From contig DHHB01000007.1 in the NCBI GenBank assembly GCA_002403075.1, positions 2,201 to 66,200 on the forward strand: 64,000 nt of DNA, in the 5' to 3' direction. The stretch comes from a bacterium UBP1_UBA4783. Its GTDB lineage: Bacteria; Krumholzibacteriota; Krumholzibacteriia; Krumholzibacteriales; Krumholzibacteriaceae. The notes beneath the pieces were generated by a model that made no database searches, was not told the origin of the DNA, and worked only from the letters and a program-made list of their open reading frames with translations. Of this stretch, positions 19,948-28,356 are shown one piece after another; positions within the stretch are counted from its first letter, which is position 1; the number at the start of each line of letters is the position of its first letter. Made by a program: the position numbers and the translations under genes.

Positions 19948-20978
19948 AACGCATCGACGTCACGAGAAACTGGCAGGGATCGCGGCTCGACCGCTTCGTC
20001 CGGGCGCACATCCCCGGCACGCCCTTCGGCGTTATCCAGATACTGCTCCGGAAGGGGCTCATTTACCTCAACGGCGAGCGCGCGAGCGGCGCGGCGCGCG
20101 TCAAGGGCGGAGACGTCGTCTCGATCGACATCGCCGAGTCCGACGAAGCCTCACCGCCTCCCGCGACGAAGCCGAAGCGGGGCCCGGGAAAAAGGGCCGT
20201 GAAACCTCCCGCTGGCGAGGCGGCCGCGGCCGGCAAAACGCTCCGTCCCGCAGCCGCCATCGGGCGGGAGATCCGCGTGCTTCACGAGGACGACGAGGTG
20301 CTCGTCATAGACAAACCGGCGGGCGTCGTCGTCCAGCCCGGGAACCGCGCGGAGCGCGGATCGCTCCTCGATTCGCTCGAGGAATACCGGCGGCGAAGCG
20401 CGCGGACGAGGGCCCGCGGCCGAGCGACCTCCGCCGGGGACTCACCGCCGGGAACGATCGAGGAGCCTCCCTTCCCCTATACGCCGGTGCATCGCCTCGA
20501 CCGCGACACAAGCGGCGCGCTCGTCGTCGCGAAGACCCGGCCCGCGGCGCGGGCCCTCACGAGGGCATTCGCGCGCCGCGGCGTGCACAAGATATATCTC
20601 GCCGTCGTCGAAGGCGTCCCGGCCGAAGAGGAGGGCACGATCGACTCGCCGGTCGCCGTCGCGAAGGGCGCGCGCTCCCACGCCTCGCCGTCGCCCGCCG
20701 GCGCGAAAGCGATAACGCACTATTCGACGATCCGAAAGCTCCGCGGCGGGAGGGCGCTCCTCCGGATCACGATCGAGACCGGCCGCACGCACCAGATCAG
20801 GGCCCATCTCGCCTCGATCGGCCACCCGGTCGCCGGGGACGCGGAATACGGCGCCGCGCCCGCCGGCCGAAGCGGCCGTTTCCTTCTGCACGCGTGGATG
20901 ATATACTTCCCCCATCCGTCGACGGGCGAGATGCTGCTCTGCACGGCGCCGCCGCCGGCGGATATTCCGGCCGCCTAA
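19944..20978 (+). CDS. RluA/RluD-family pseudouridine synthase
   Basis: A 344-residue RNA-modifying enzyme. It has an N-terminal S4-like RNA-binding domain (about 1-65: WQGSRLDRFVRAHIPG, LIYLNGERAS), a lysine/alanine-rich linker, and the catalytic domain with HRLDRDTSGALVVAKT, in which Asp186 is the family's catalytic aspartate, and the later GRTHQIRAHLASIGHPVAGD. These motifs define the RluA branch that converts specific uridines in 23S rRNA or tRNA to pseudouridine. The low-complexity linker between S4 and catalytic domain (about 70-105) is longer than usual. Exact target uridines cannot be assigned. Confidence 0.92.
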   Translation: MKRIDVTRNWQGSRLDRFVRAHIPGTPFGVIQILLRKGLIYLNGERASGAARVKGGDVVSIDIAESDEASPPPATKPKRGPGKRAVKPPAGEAAAAGKTLRPAAAIGREIRVLHEDDEVLVIDKPAGVVVQPGNRAERGSLLDSLEEYRRRSARTRARGRATSAGDSPPGTIEEPPFPYTPVHRLDRDTSGALVVAKTRPAARALTRAFARRGVHKIYLAVVEGVPAEEEGTIDSPVAVAKGARSHASPSPAGAKAITHYSTIRKLRGGRALLRITIETGRTHQIRAHLASIGHPVAGDAEYGAAPAGRSGRFLLHAWMIYFPHPSTGEMLLCTAPPPADIPAA

Positions 20979-20992
20979 ACGAGGAGGACGCA

Positions 20993-21958
20993 ATGGACAA
21001 GGCTCTGCTCAAGGCTTCGACGATCGCGCTCCGCGACTGCCTCAAGCTCTCGAAGGGGGAGTCGCTCCTCATCGTGACCGACGCGAAGCTCCGCGCGATC
21101 GGCGTCGCGCTGCGTGACGCGGCGATCGAGCTCGGCGCCGATCCGGTTCTCGTCGAGATGCAGGTGCGAAGCCGCGACGGCGAGGAGCCGCCGGCGAACG
21201 TCACGCACGCCATGATGATGAGCAAGGTCGTCGTGGCCCCGACGACGCGCTCCCTCACGCACACCGCGGCGCGCCGCGAGGCCTGTAAGGCCGGTGCGCG
21301 CGTCGCGACGATGCCCGGCATCCGGCGCGACACGATGATCCGGTGCCTCAACGCCGATTACTACAAGATAGCAGCGAGGACAAAGCGCATGACCGAGCTC
21401 CTCACCGCGGGCTCGCTTCTCAGGGTGACGAGCCCCGCCGGCACCGACATCACGCTCCCCATCGCGGGGATCAAGGCGATCGCCTCGACCGGCCTCATCC
21501 ACGAGTCGGGCGGCTTCGGCAACCTCCCCTCCGGCGAGGCCTACATGATGCCCGTCGAGGGGGCCGCGGAAGGGGTCTTCGTCGTCGACGGCTCCATGGC
21601 CGGCATCGGCAACCTCGAGGGGAAAAAGCCGATCACGATACGGGTCGAGAAGGGGTACGCCGTCTCGATCGAGGGGGGCGCCGCGGCCAAGGCGCTCCGC
21701 GCCAAGCTCGAGCCGCTCGGCCGCGCGGCGTTCAACGTCGCCGAGTTCGGCATCGGGACGAACGACGCCGCCCGCATCACGGGCTCGATCCTCGAGGACG
21801 AGAAGGTCATGGGCACGATCCACATCGCCCTCGGCAACAACATGTCGATGGGAGGGACGGTGAACGTCCCCGTGCATCTCGACGGCATCGTGAAGAAGCC
21901 CACCGTCGAGCTCGACGGGGCGAAGATCATGGACCGCGGAAAGATGCTCGCGGACTGA
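20993..21958 (+). CDS. M29 family (AmpS/AmpT-like) aminopeptidase
   Basis: A 321-residue metalloprotein resembling the M29 aminopeptidases (thermophilic AmpT/AmpS), cytosolic enzymes that release N-terminal residues using two metal ions. Seen: LKLSKGESLLIVTD near the start and the C-terminal metal-ligand region with NLPSGEAYMMP, AEFGIGTN, TIHIALGNN and VPVHLDGI, which matches the family's Glu/Glu/His/His-Asp ligand order. At 321 residues it is shorter than classical members (about 400), so it belongs to a compact subgroup. The start ATG 20993 has GAGGAGG upstream, 14 bases after the pseudouridine synthase. A terminator follows. Confidence 0.85.
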   Translation: MDKALLKASTIALRDCLKLSKGESLLIVTDAKLRAIGVALRDAAIELGADPVLVEMQVRSRDGEEPPANVTHAMMMSKVVVAPTTRSLTHTAARREACKAGARVATMPGIRRDTMIRCLNADYYKIAARTKRMTELLTAGSLLRVTSPAGTDITLPIAGIKAIASTGLIHESGGFGNLPSGEAYMMPVEGAAEGVFVVDGSMAGIGNLEGKKPITIRVEKGYAVSIEGGAAAKALRAKLEPLGRAAFNVAEFGIGTNDAARITGSILEDEKVMGTIHIALGNNMSMGGTVNVPVHLDGIVKKPTVELDGAKIMDRGKMLAD

Positions 21959-21988
21959 CCGCGGGCGCCTCGGTCCGGACTCGCGAAA

Positions 21989-22021
21989 AGGGCCGCCCCG
22001 GCGGGGCGGCCCTCGCGTTTT
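21989..22021 (+). terminator. Rho-independent terminator after the M29 gene
   Basis: An 11-bp stem (21989-21999 with 22003-22013), three-base loop, then CGCG and four T. It separates the M29 gene from the convergent htpX gene. Confidence 0.7.
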
Positions 22022-22040
22022 CGGCGCGCGGCGGGAATCC

Positions 22041-22943
22041 TCAGCGCATCGCCCGGAGCCGCCGCACCCGCTCATCGATGGGCGGATGCGTGCTGAAGAG
22101 GTTCGCGGTCTTCGCGAGGGGTTTCACCGGATTCACGATGTAGAGGTGCTGCGTCGCCCGGTTCGCCGCCTCGAGCGGCTCGCGGTCGCCGGATATCTTC
22201 TCGAGGGCGCTCGCGAGCCCTTCCGGGTATCTCGTGAGCTTTACCGCCGAGGCGTCCGCGAGGTATTCGCGCTGTCTCGATATGGCGAGCTGGAGCAGCT
22301 TCGTGACGATCGGCGCGAGTATCGCGAGCACGATCGCGACGACGAGTATGAGGGCCCCCGCCGAGCCGCCGCCGCTGCTGCTCCGGCGGCGGCGCCCCCC
22401 GCCCCAGAGAAAGCTCCTCAGAAAGAAATCGCTCATGAGGGCGATCGACCCGACGAGCACCCCGACCATCGTCGCGTAGAGGATGTCGCGGTTCCCGACG
22501 TGCGAAAGCTCGTGGGCCATGACCCCCTGCAGCTCGTCGCGGTTGAGCTTGTCGAGAAGCCCCGTCGTGATGGCGACGGAGGCGTGCGCGGGATCGCGTC
22601 CGGTGGCGAAGGCGTTCGGGGCCGAGTCTTCGATGACGTAGATCGCCGGCATCGGGAGCCCGCCCGCGAGCGAGAGCTCCTCGATGACGTTGAAGAGCTG
22701 CTGATGATCCTTCTTCTCGATCCGCCTCGCCCGGCTCACGGCGAGCACCATCTTGTCTCCGCCGAAATAGGCGCCGAGCGACATGGCGAGCGCGAGAAGG
22801 AAGGCTATGACGATCCCCGCGTAGCCCGTCCCCCAGAACCGTCCGAGAACGTACCCGAGCACGAGGAGCACCGCCGTCACGACGACCGTGAGGAAGAATG
22901 AGTTGCGCTTGTTCGCCGCGATCTCGTTCCACATCGACGCCAC
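22041..22943 (-). CDS. htpX: HtpX-type membrane zinc metalloprotease (M48)
   Basis: A 300-residue inner-membrane protease of the HtpX/M48B family, involved in quality control of membrane proteins. Seen: two N-terminal membrane segments (about 15-60), the zinc motif HELSH (144-148), two further hydrophobic segments (about 155-225) split by a basic, Ser/Gly-rich loop, and the ligand region SRQREYLADASAV. GTG 22943 has GGAGGGTGAG at good spacing; ATG 22934 (MWNEIAANKRNS) is an alternative. The lemA-like gene lies 47 bases upstream on the same strand, a pairing found in many bacteria and consistent with an operon. Confidence 0.92.
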   Translation of the reverse strand: MASMWNEIAANKRNSFFLTVVVTAVLLVLGYVLGRFWGTGYAGIVIAFLLALAMSLGAYFGGDKMVLAVSRARRIEKKDHQQLFNVIEELSLAGGLPMPAIYVIEDSAPNAFATGRDPAHASVAITTGLLDKLNRDELQGVMAHELSHVGNRDILYATMVGVLVGSIALMSDFFLRSFLWGGGRRRRSSSGGGSAGALILVVAIVLAILAPIVTKLLQLAISRQREYLADASAVKLTRYPEGLASALEKISGDREPLEAANRATQHLYIVNPVKPLAKTANLFSTHPPIDERVRRLRAMR

Positions 22944-22990
22944 GGGATCTCACCCTCCGCTGTTCGAAACCATGTCCGCGCCCGCCGCGA

Positions 22991-23542
22991 TCAGAAGCTC
23001 ACCTTCGGCGGCTGCTTCTCCGCCTCGATCTCGATTTCGAAAAAGTCGCGCGGCTTGAAGCCGAAAAGAGACGCGAAGATATTCGAGGGGATCGTCTCGA
23101 TGCGCGTGTTGTAGTCGCGGACCGTCTCGTTGTAGTGCTGCCGGGAGAACGAGATCTTGTTCTCCGTCGAGGCGAGCTCTTCCTGAAGCGCGAGCATGTT
23201 CTGGTTCGCCTTGAGGTCGGGATAGCTCTCCGCCACGGCGAAGAGCGACCGCAACGCCCCCGTCAGCATGTTCTCCGCCTGCGCCTGCGCCTTGACCCCA
23301 GAGACGTCGATCGCCTGCTGGCGGGCCTTCGTCACGTTCTCGAGCACCTCTCGTTCGTGCTTGAGATACCCCTTCGCCGTTTCGACGAGGTTGGGGATGA
23401 GGTCGTAGCGGCGCTTGAGCTGCACGTCGATCTGGGCCCAGGCGCTCTCGCAGCGCTTTCGCAGAACGACGAGGGTGTTGAAGATGCCTATCGCGGCGAA
23501 TACGAGGACGACGAGGACAATGAGCGCTATCCAGCCGGCCAT
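22991..23542 (-). CDS. lemA: LemA family protein
   Basis: A 183-residue LemA family protein: one N-terminal membrane anchor (WIALIVLVVLVFAAIGIFN) followed by a long helical domain with the family signature AWAQIDVQLKRRYDLIPNLV, then KGYLKHEREVLE and a Tyr-rich end RQHYNETVRDYNTRIETIPS. The start ATG 23542 has GGAGG seven bases upstream; earlier in-frame codons would spoil the anchor. It lies just before htpX. LemA proteins have no firm molecular function in bacteria but often accompany M48 peptidases. Confidence 0.93.
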   Translation of the reverse strand: MAGWIALIVLVVLVFAAIGIFNTLVVLRKRCESAWAQIDVQLKRRYDLIPNLVETAKGYLKHEREVLENVTKARQQAIDVSGVKAQAQAENMLTGALRSLFAVAESYPDLKANQNMLALQEELASTENKISFSRQHYNETVRDYNTRIETIPSNIFASLFGFKPRDFFEIEIEAEKQPPKVSF

Positions 23543-23986
23543 CGTGAACCTCCGTTCGCGTACGTTCCCCCCGCGCATGCGCGCGCCGCCGGGAGGCATT
23601 CGCCGCCCGGCGCAACCTCCGCAATTCTACGCGCGGGAACGCCGTTCGTTGCAGATGGTAATAACTTCCCCGAGGCCGCGCAAGCGAAACCGGACGCCGC
23701 GGAATCCGGTGCCCCGGGCGGGATTCGCAAAACGCGACGAGGCCTCCGCGCAACGGACGGACAAGCGGAGGGATTGCCGCACGCAGGAGCGCGCTCCGTG
23801 GCATTATGAGATTGAAGCGGCAACGGCGAGGCTCGCCGCACCCTCACGCTCCCTTTTACAACACATTGTCGATACTGCGGTTACGGGCTCTTGCCTCTCG
23901 TCCGCCATCGATGGCATATAGCTTGCTCGAAGCGGAGTCACGAGGGGACCGCAGGATTTGAATCGGAAGATACAAGGAGGTCCGAC
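23543..23986. other. Divergent intergenic region between lemA and a lipoprotein gene
   Basis: 444 bases between two divergent genes. It has normal GC content and no convincing gene. Short inverted repeats are present but no promoter with both boxes well placed could be picked out. The 3' end carries the AAGGAGG ribosome site of the lipoprotein gene (23974-23980). Confidence 0.4.
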
Positions 23987-24814
23987 ATGAGGAAGGGTTT
24001 CGTTCTGTTCGCGGGTCTTTTCATCCTCTCCATGTTCGCTGCATGCTCGGAGGATTCGACCCCGACCCCGCCGGTTCCGCCCGCCGACTTCGAGATAACG
24101 ACCGCGGCGGTCGCGACCGGTTACACGTGCTCTCCGTACAACATGGCGATCGATGTCGAAGGCGGCGTTGCTCCCTATACGTGGTCGCTCGCCGCTGGCA
24201 GCAGCCTCCCCGACGGCCTCGTGATGAGCGCCGACGGCCGCATCACGGGTCTCTGCATGACGGTCGGCGACTACATCTTCACGGTGCGCGTCGAGGACAG
24301 CTCCGAGACGCCGAAGACGGCCGAGCAGGAATACACGCTCTCGGTCGAAGTTCCGTCGAACCCCTCGCTCGCGGTCTTCTTCGACGGCGAGGCCACCGAG
24401 TGCAGCACGACCACGCTCTCGTGGACGCCTCTCAGCTGCTACGTGTTCATCATGCTCGACGAGAGCGAAGTGGGCTGCGCGAGGGCGACGGAGTTCAAGC
24501 TTCGCTTGACGAACGCCGAGGGCGTCGATCTCGTTGCGGGTTCTGAGTACGCCATCATCGGCACCTCGATCCCGTCCTATGTCGCCGCCACTATCGGCGA
24601 TCTCTTCAACGGCATCGCGCTCGCGTTCAACCGGCCGATGTTCGGTCCCGAACCGGTGCTCGTCGCGTCCTTCAACATCCTTCTGCTCGAGAATCTGGAG
24701 GACCTGTCGTTCAAGTTCGAGCCGAATCCGGGCGGCTATCTCGCGATCGCTTCCTGCGAGGAAAACTGTCCGATCGTCGAGGTCAGCGGTCGCGCGGCCG
24801 CGATCAACTACTAG
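23987..24814 (+). CDS. Secreted lipoprotein with Ig-like domain
   Basis: A 275-residue lipoprotein. The signal peptide MRKGFVLFAGLFILSMFAAC ends in a lipobox (Cys20), followed by a Thr/Pro linker. Residues about 32-120 look like a He_PIG/cadherin-type Ig domain: APYTWSLAAGSSLPDGL, SADGRITG, GDYIFTVRVED. The C-terminal half contains several cysteines and no recognised motif. ATG 23987 has AAGGAGG seven bases upstream. The gene stands alone and is closed by a terminator. Likely tethered to the outer membrane; function unknown. Confidence 0.85.
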   Translation: MRKGFVLFAGLFILSMFAACSEDSTPTPPVPPADFEITTAAVATGYTCSPYNMAIDVEGGVAPYTWSLAAGSSLPDGLVMSADGRITGLCMTVGDYIFTVRVEDSSETPKTAEQEYTLSVEVPSNPSLAVFFDGEATECSTTTLSWTPLSCYVFIMLDESEVGCARATEFKLRLTNAEGVDLVAGSEYAIIGTSIPSYVAATIGDLFNGIALAFNRPMFGPEPVLVASFNILLLENLEDLSFKFEPNPGGYLAIASCEENCPIVEVSGRAAAINY

Positions 24815-24844
24815 ACGACGCGGCCTCACCGGCCCATGGTGTGT

Positions 24845-24892
24845 GCCCCTCGGGATCGCGCGGCGACGCCGCGCCTCCCGGGGGGCCTTTTT
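24845..24892 (+). terminator. Rho-independent terminator after the Ig-like lipoprotein gene
   Basis: A long hairpin (24845-24886): a 7-bp inner stem (24858-24864 with 24868-24874), a 5-bp continuation and a GC-rich base, followed by five T. Its end overlaps the stop codon of the convergent AsmA-like gene. Confidence 0.8.
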
Positions 24893-27194
24893 ATTGCCTG
24901 ATGAGCTTCTTGAGCCCCTCGAGCACCTTGTCCTGCGCCTTGCTCTTCGCCTTCGAGAGATCGAGCATGGCGGAAGGGTGCTTCGAGGTCCCGGTCACGC
25001 GGATATCGAGCACGAGGTTGCCGCTCGAATCGCGCATGAGGTCGAGGGCGCTCTTGTAGGCGTCGATATTCTTCATCCGCTGCTGCACTGCCGGCGGAAT
25101 CACGGCGTGCACCGTGTAATCGAGCGATCCGTCGAGCCCGAACGATCCCTTGATCGCCCACGCCCCCGAGGACGAGGCGATTTTCCAGTCGTCCGTGACG
25201 AAGCGGCCGTTCTGGACCTTGAAGTTCCCGGCCCACTCGCGGAAATCGAACTTCACGAGAGGGGCGACGTCGAAGTTCTGTATGCTCGCGAGGCCTCCGA
25301 GGTACTTCTCGAAATTCACAGAACCCTTGTTCGAAAGAGCGGAGCCGGCGGCCGTGAGCGACACGAGAGGATCGAGGCCATGCCCCGTAACGAGACTCGC
25401 CTTCGAGCTGACGTTGAAGCGCCCCTGGATGAGGGTTCCGAGGGAGACGAGCCTCCCGAGCGCCTCGCCCGCCTCGACACCGTCGAGCGAGAAATCGATC
25501 GAGCTTTCGACGCGGGCGGGTTTCCGAACGTCGCTCGCGATCGTCGCGGAACCCTTGCCGCCGGCGTAGCCGAAGGTCGCCGGATCGATCCGCACGCGGC
25601 CGTCCCGGATCGTTCCCTTCGCCTCGACGGCGGTGAGAACGGCCTCGCGGGTGACGACCGAGTCGAGCTTCACGGTGAAAACGGTGTTCTTGAGGAATAG
25701 TATCGCGCCCGCTCCGCCCGAGGCGGGCTCTTGCCGGGGAACGGCCGTTTTCGGCGCCTCTGATTTCGAGGTTTCCCGCGGCTTCTGATAGGGCTGTGCG
25801 TCGAACGAGCGGCCGGCCGCCTCGACGCGGATGACCGGAGCGTTCACCATCTTGTCGAGATAGGGGCCGAGATCGGCGACCGGCTTCGCGTCGCCCGTCT
25901 GAAGCAGCTTCTGCGCGACGAGTGCGAGCTCGGCCGCGGCCGGCATGACGTTCGCGAGAGAACCGCTGAAGGTGAACGGGCTGCCGCCGACGCGGAACTC
26001 GCCGGCGACGCGCTTCACGTCCGTGCCCGAGATTTCGGCCTTCGCCTTGAGCCCGGAGATCCTCACGGGAGGCGGAACGAACTCGCCCTCCCGGGGAGCG
26101 GGCGCCTGCCGCGCGGCTTGCAGGACGATCTCGCCGTCCGAGACGTCGATCGTTCCCTCGAGCTCGATCGCCTGCCACGAGAGCGTAACCTGCTCGAGCG
26201 TGAGAGGCTTCGAAGCGCTCGGCATGAGGCTCTGCCACGCGAAGGCGTTGCCCGAGCCCGCGAAGCGCGCCGAGACGCCGCCGAGCGACGCGAGATCCCC
26301 CATCCGAAATGACGCGCCGGCGAGCGCCGCCTCGAAGGAGAGGCTCATGCCGAGCGGCTCGCGCGCGAGGCCTTGAATGCGGGCCGAGTACTTCAGCGTG
26401 CCGCCCGCGATCTCGGGACGGGGGCCATCCGACGCCGGTTTCGGCGCCTGAGCCGCCGCGGGCGAGAGTTCGTCGAGCTTGAAGGCCTCGATCTTCTCGA
26501 GAACGGGGGCAAGCGGCTTCTCGGCGCCCTCTATCGTCACATCGAGCCGCGGGGAAGTTTTGAGATCGGTCGCCTCACCCGTGATCGCCATCGAGACGAG
26601 ATCGTCCCAGCGGACCTGCCCTTCCTTGATCGCGAGCCGCGAGAGCTCGCGGTCGGTCTCGAGCGCGCCGTCGAAGGCGACCCTCTCCAGCACGACCGCC
26701 GGCGGCGATCCCGGCCGGGCGACGAGAACGGAATCGGCGCGCGCCTTGGCGTCGAGGGCGAAAAGCTCTCCCTCCGGCTTCATCGCGAGCTGCGCTTCGA
26801 GCCCGCGGAGTCCGATCTCCCGGTCTTTGTTCGCGTTGACGAGCGTGACGGAGCCTCCGCGCACGGCCGCGGACGTGATTTCGGGCTTCCGCCTGAGGAG
26901 GGAGAGCAGCGACGCGCGGATCGTGACCCTCCGGGAGGAGAAGTCGAGCTCGGTCGTGTCGGGAAGCGTCTTGCCGAAACGAAGGTCCTCTATGTCGACG
27001 CCGAATCCGAACGGAAAATTGACCTTGATGCCGCCGATCGTCACCTTCGCGTCGACCATCCGCTCGACGCGCGGCAGCACGATCGCCATGAGCTTCTCCT
27101 GCGTGAAAACGAGACGCACCGCGACGACCGCCGCGGCGACGACGCACGCGACGACCGCGAGAGCTATCAAGAGACCTTTACGCTTCGCCGCCAT
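24891..27194 (-). CDS. AsmA-like envelope protein
   Basis: A 767-residue protein with one N-terminal membrane anchor (about 6-28, LLIALAVVACVVAAAVVAV) and a long beta-rich periplasmic body. Family-typical features are the post-anchor VDAKVTIGGIKVNFPFGFGV and, near the C-terminus, the AsmA_2-like run of GSVNFEKYLG, GNFKVQNGRFVTDDW and GLDGSLDYTVHAVIP. AsmA relatives are thought to form lipid-carrying bridges between the membranes. ATG 27194 is preferred to ATG 27200 because GGGAGG lies six bases upstream of it. A Pro/Ala/Lys linker occurs near residue 480. Monocistronic as far as visible. Confidence 0.83.
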   Translation of the reverse strand: MAAKRKGLLIALAVVACVVAAAVVAVRLVFTQEKLMAIVLPRVERMVDAKVTIGGIKVNFPFGFGVDIEDLRFGKTLPDTTELDFSSRRVTIRASLLSLLRRKPEITSAAVRGGSVTLVNANKDREIGLRGLEAQLAMKPEGELFALDAKARADSVLVARPGSPPAVVLERVAFDGALETDRELSRLAIKEGQVRWDDLVSMAITGEATDLKTSPRLDVTIEGAEKPLAPVLEKIEAFKLDELSPAAAQAPKPASDGPRPEIAGGTLKYSARIQGLAREPLGMSLSFEAALAGASFRMGDLASLGGVSARFAGSGNAFAWQSLMPSASKPLTLEQVTLSWQAIELEGTIDVSDGEIVLQAARQAPAPREGEFVPPPVRISGLKAKAEISGTDVKRVAGEFRVGGSPFTFSGSLANVMPAAAELALVAQKLLQTGDAKPVADLGPYLDKMVNAPVIRVEAAGRSFDAQPYQKPRETSKSEAPKTAVPRQEPASGGAGAILFLKNTVFTVKLDSVVTREAVLTAVEAKGTIRDGRVRIDPATFGYAGGKGSATIASDVRKPARVESSIDFSLDGVEAGEALGRLVSLGTLIQGRFNVSSKASLVTGHGLDPLVSLTAAGSALSNKGSVNFEKYLGGLASIQNFDVAPLVKFDFREWAGNFKVQNGRFVTDDWKIASSSGAWAIKGSFGLDGSLDYTVHAVIPPAVQQRMKNIDAYKSALDLMRDSSGNLVLDIRVTGTSKHPSAMLDLSKAKSKAQDKVLEGLKKLIRQ

Positions 27195-27416
27195 ACACAT
27201 CCTCCCATCCTGCGACAGCCGACACGTATCCGCTACGCCGGGCGGCCGGGGCCGCCGCGGCCTCCGGCGACACGCCGGCCGCCGCGGAACCGCATCCCGC
27301 CCGCCGGAGAAGACTCTACCGCACCGGGGCGCGGGCTTTCAACTTGAAATGCCCTGGAGCATTCACTACCATTCCGCCGTCGCGCTCCCGAAAGCGGGAC
27401 GAAAGCCGAGGCGTTC

Positions 27417-28292
27417 ATGATCAGATACATCGAGCCGGTCTACCGGCCGCCGAGCGAAGCGGGCTCGCTTATTCTGCAGGCGACGATCGGCTGCTCGAAC
27501 AACACCTGCCTCTTTTGCTATATGTACCGCGGAAAGCCGTTCCGGGTGAAGCCGTGGGAGCTCCTCCGGGCGGAGATCGACGAGGCGGCGGCGCTGGCGC
27601 CGGGAACGCGCCGCGTATTTCTCGCCGACGGAGACGCCTTCGTGCTGCCGACCCGCCTTCTCGCGCGCATTCTCGACCATCTCCGCGCGGCGTTTCCGAA
27701 CCTCCAGCGCGTCACCGCGTACGCGTCCCCCCCGAACCTCCTGAAAAAATCCGTCGCCGAGATGCGAGGGCTCGCCGAGAAGGGGCTCAAGATCCTTTAC
27801 TACGGCGTCGAGACGGGAGACGCGGAGCTCCTCGCGAAGATCCGCAAGAACGCGACGCCGGACGAGATGGTCGAAGGATGCCTCAAGGCGAAAGAGGCCG
27901 GGCTCAAGCTTTCCGTCACCGTCATACTCGGTCTCGGCGGAAAAAAAGGCGGTCTCCGCCACGCCCGCGAGACGGCGCGGCTCGCGAACCGTATCCAGCC
28001 GCGATTCCTCTCGGCGCTCACGCTCATGCTCGGGCCCTACGAGCGGGAGTACCGGGCGGCCATGGGGCCGGATTTCGAGTACACGAACGCCGTCGACGAC
28101 ACGAGAGAGCTCCGCGAGCTCGTCGCCGGGCTCGAGACCGACGGCTGCATCTTCCGCAGCAATCACGCCTCCAACTATCTCCCCCTCGCCGGCACCCTCC
28201 CCGGAGACAAGGCGCGCCTCCTCGACGAGATCGACCGCGCCCTCGCCGAGCCGGACCGTTTCCTGCGCGACGAATGGATGCGGGGGCTCTGA
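27417..28292 (+). CDS. Radical SAM protein
   Basis: A 291-residue radical SAM enzyme. The cluster motif near the N-terminus is CSNNTCLFC (Cys26, Cys31, Cys34), a CxxxxCxxC spacing shared with a subgroup of small COG1032-type radical SAM proteins rather than the textbook CxxxCxxC. Further core features are VFLADGDAFVLP, LKILYYGVETGD (SAM-binding strand) and VTVILGLGGKKGG. There is no cobalamin domain. ATG 27417 has only a weak ribosome site. The substrate is unknown and no peptide or maturase partner lies nearby. Confidence 0.88.
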   Translation: MIRYIEPVYRPPSEAGSLILQATIGCSNNTCLFCYMYRGKPFRVKPWELLRAEIDEAAALAPGTRRVFLADGDAFVLPTRLLARILDHLRAAFPNLQRVTAYASPPNLLKKSVAEMRGLAEKGLKILYYGVETGDAELLAKIRKNATPDEMVEGCLKAKEAGLKLSVTVILGLGGKKGGLRHARETARLANRIQPRFLSALTLMLGPYEREYRAAMGPDFEYTNAVDDTRELRELVAGLETDGCIFRSNHASNYLPLAGTLPGDKARLLDEIDRALAEPDRFLRDEWMRGL

Positions 28293-28299
28293 ACGAGGG

Positions 28300-28328
28300 T
28301 TGACGATTCGGCTTTCAGGGGCTATCTT
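28300..28328 (+). promoter_or_regulatory. Sigma-70 promoter of the Cys-rich repeat lipoprotein gene
   Basis: TTGACG (28300-28305), a 17-base spacer and TATCTT (28323-28328) form a good vegetative promoter. The predicted start near 28335 leaves a leader of about 22 bases, with GAGGGGGA before the ATG at 28357. Confidence 0.65.
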
Positions 28329-28356
28329 TATGGTAGAGACCTCACGAGGGGGAAAT